Assembly: GCA_035649575.1 (NCBI GenBank)
Contig: DASRJH010000001.1
Span: 1-15,656 of the forward strand
Direction: 5' to 3'
From: DASVAL01 sp035649575
GTDB taxonomy: Bacteria; Planctomycetota; UBA1135; UBA2386
DNA: 15,656 nucleotides
Shown: positions 15,107-15,656 of the stretch, one piece after another
Layout of the letters: each line of letters starts with the position of its first letter
Position numbering within the stretch: position 1 is the first letter of the stretch
Notes under the pieces: model-generated
What the model saw: only the letters and a program-made list of their open reading frames with translations
Databases searched by the model: none
What the model was told of the DNA's origin: nothing
Program-made: the position numbers and the translations under genes

Positions 15107-15613
15107 TCAGCGCGGCTCGCCGTAGCGGGCTCGCCACTCGTTCAGCACGTCGAGGATCTCGTCGAGCGGCGCGTTGTACATGTTCGCGATGGCCCCCTCC
15201 ATCCCCGAGAGAGTGGAAGCGACTGCGCGGCCGATCCTCTGCGCGCTGTAGTGCGGCGCGTAGACGATCGCGATCATCTTGTTTTGATGCATGCTCCGCA
15301 TCTCGAAGCCCTGCACGTCCGACCATCTGACGCGGAACTTCTTGGCGAAAGAACCGATCTCGAAGCCCTCCGCGTCGAGACGCAGATGCATCGAGTTCGG
15401 CCAGAGAATCATCAGCAGGCCAATCGCGGTGCCGAGTGCGAAGAAGCCGGCGGCGAGCCAGTCGACGAGGTCCAGGCCTCTTGTGGCGAGCCAGAACCCG
15501 AGCGCGACGAAGCCGCCGCTGAGAACGACCAGCTGCAGGCCCTTCGAGGGGCTGGAACGATAGGTGAGTTCGTCGGGCATGAAGTCCTCTCCCGAGGCGG
15601 ACGTCATCGACAT
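15107..15613 (-). CDS. Two-helix membrane protein resembling the STM3941 family (PH-like domain)
   Basis: The 168-residue protein has two adjacent hydrophobic helices (about 26-46 and 50-71), followed by a soluble beta-rich part that resembles a bacterial PH-like domain: MHLRLDAEGFEIGSF (75-89) and VRWSDVQGFEM (95-105). It ends with the helix APLDEILDVLNEWRARYG (148-165), like the STM3941 family. Its function is not known; such proteins are thought to sit in the inner membrane with the PH-like part in the cytoplasm. Two starts are possible. ATG 15613 has AGGAAG 7 bp upstream, and ATG 15580 (giving 157 residues) has GGGAG 8 bp upstream and begins closer to the conserved part; the longer one is listed. 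The gene starts 43 bp from the window edge. The next gene on this strand is 165 bp downstream, so an operon is uncertain. Confidence 0.7.
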   Translation of the reverse strand: MSMTSASGEDFMPDELTYRSSPSKGLQLVVLSGGFVALGFWLATRGLDLVDWLAAGFFALGTAIGLLMILWPNSMHLRLDAEGFEIGSFAKKFRVRWSDVQGFEMRSMHQNKMIAIVYAPHYSAQRIGRAVASTLSGMEGAIANMYNAPLDEILDVLNEWRARYGEPR

Positions 15614-15656
15614 CGACGTGCTTCCTGCCCGAGCCGAACTGTGAGCCGCAGTCAGG

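Noticed and set aside
1..15656. CRISPR array, tRNA, rRNA, integrase or phage genes
   Set aside because: I looked for regular repeats, tRNA-like cloverleafs and typical mobile-gene motifs on both strands and found none that could be supported.

Overview
The window is high-GC bacterial DNA with short intergenic gaps and an unusual share of exported proteins of unknown function. Three things point to Planctomycetota, although there is no rRNA or marker gene to prove it. First, an ECF sigma factor is fused through a membrane helix to a large extracytoplasmic part made of carboxypeptidase-regulatory-like beta-sandwich repeats. Second, there is a secreted squalene-cyclase-like protein with the C-terminal GSWDP...GRVYATAV signature. 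Third, three loci carry the same short beta-rich surface module (GCxxx[TS]xDxLL ... PxxPxL ... SNG). The phylum assignment is an inference.

Layout. 45-1109 (+) is a secreted alpha/alpha-toroid protein. It converges on a minus-strand pair: the sigma-factor/surface fusion (4815-1537) followed 49 bp later by a small YjbR/MmcQ-like gene (1487-1155). At 4901-5143 (+) lies an orphan 80-codon piece of a surface-protein C-terminus with no start region or signal peptide. It converges on a secreted beta-propeller-like protein (7562-5157, minus). Upstream of that gene is a 110-bp MITE-like element (7706-7815) with imperfect 23-bp terminal inverted repeats and a 7-8 bp direct repeat of its target. Next comes a decayed minus-strand beta-propeller gene (9123-7840) with at least two frameshifts, an apparent deletion and no signal peptide. 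Its 5' end almost touches the start of an unrecognised secreted 613-residue protein (9129-10970, +).

The best-understood part is 11252-13491 (+), an rtcB-rtcA operon for RNA end repair. RtcA turns RNA 3'-phosphate ends into 2',3'-cyclic phosphates, and RtcB joins 3'-phosphate or cyclic-phosphate ends to 5'-OH ends. All expected catalytic residues are present. A sigma-54-like -24/-12 element lies about 55 bp before rtcB, which would fit the sigma-54 control known for rtcBA in enterobacteria, but no rtcR gene lies in the window. The right end holds two minus-strand genes: an exported thioredoxin-fold protein that has lost its CxxC motif (14941-13511) and a two-helix membrane protein resembling the STM3941 family (15613-15107).

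Apart from rtcBA these genes do not form an obvious pathway. The central part (about 4.9-9.1 kb) looks like a surface-protein region being remodelled, with one intact gene, one decayed gene, one fragment and a small mobile element. I saw no tRNA, rRNA, CRISPR array, transposase gene or phage gene.
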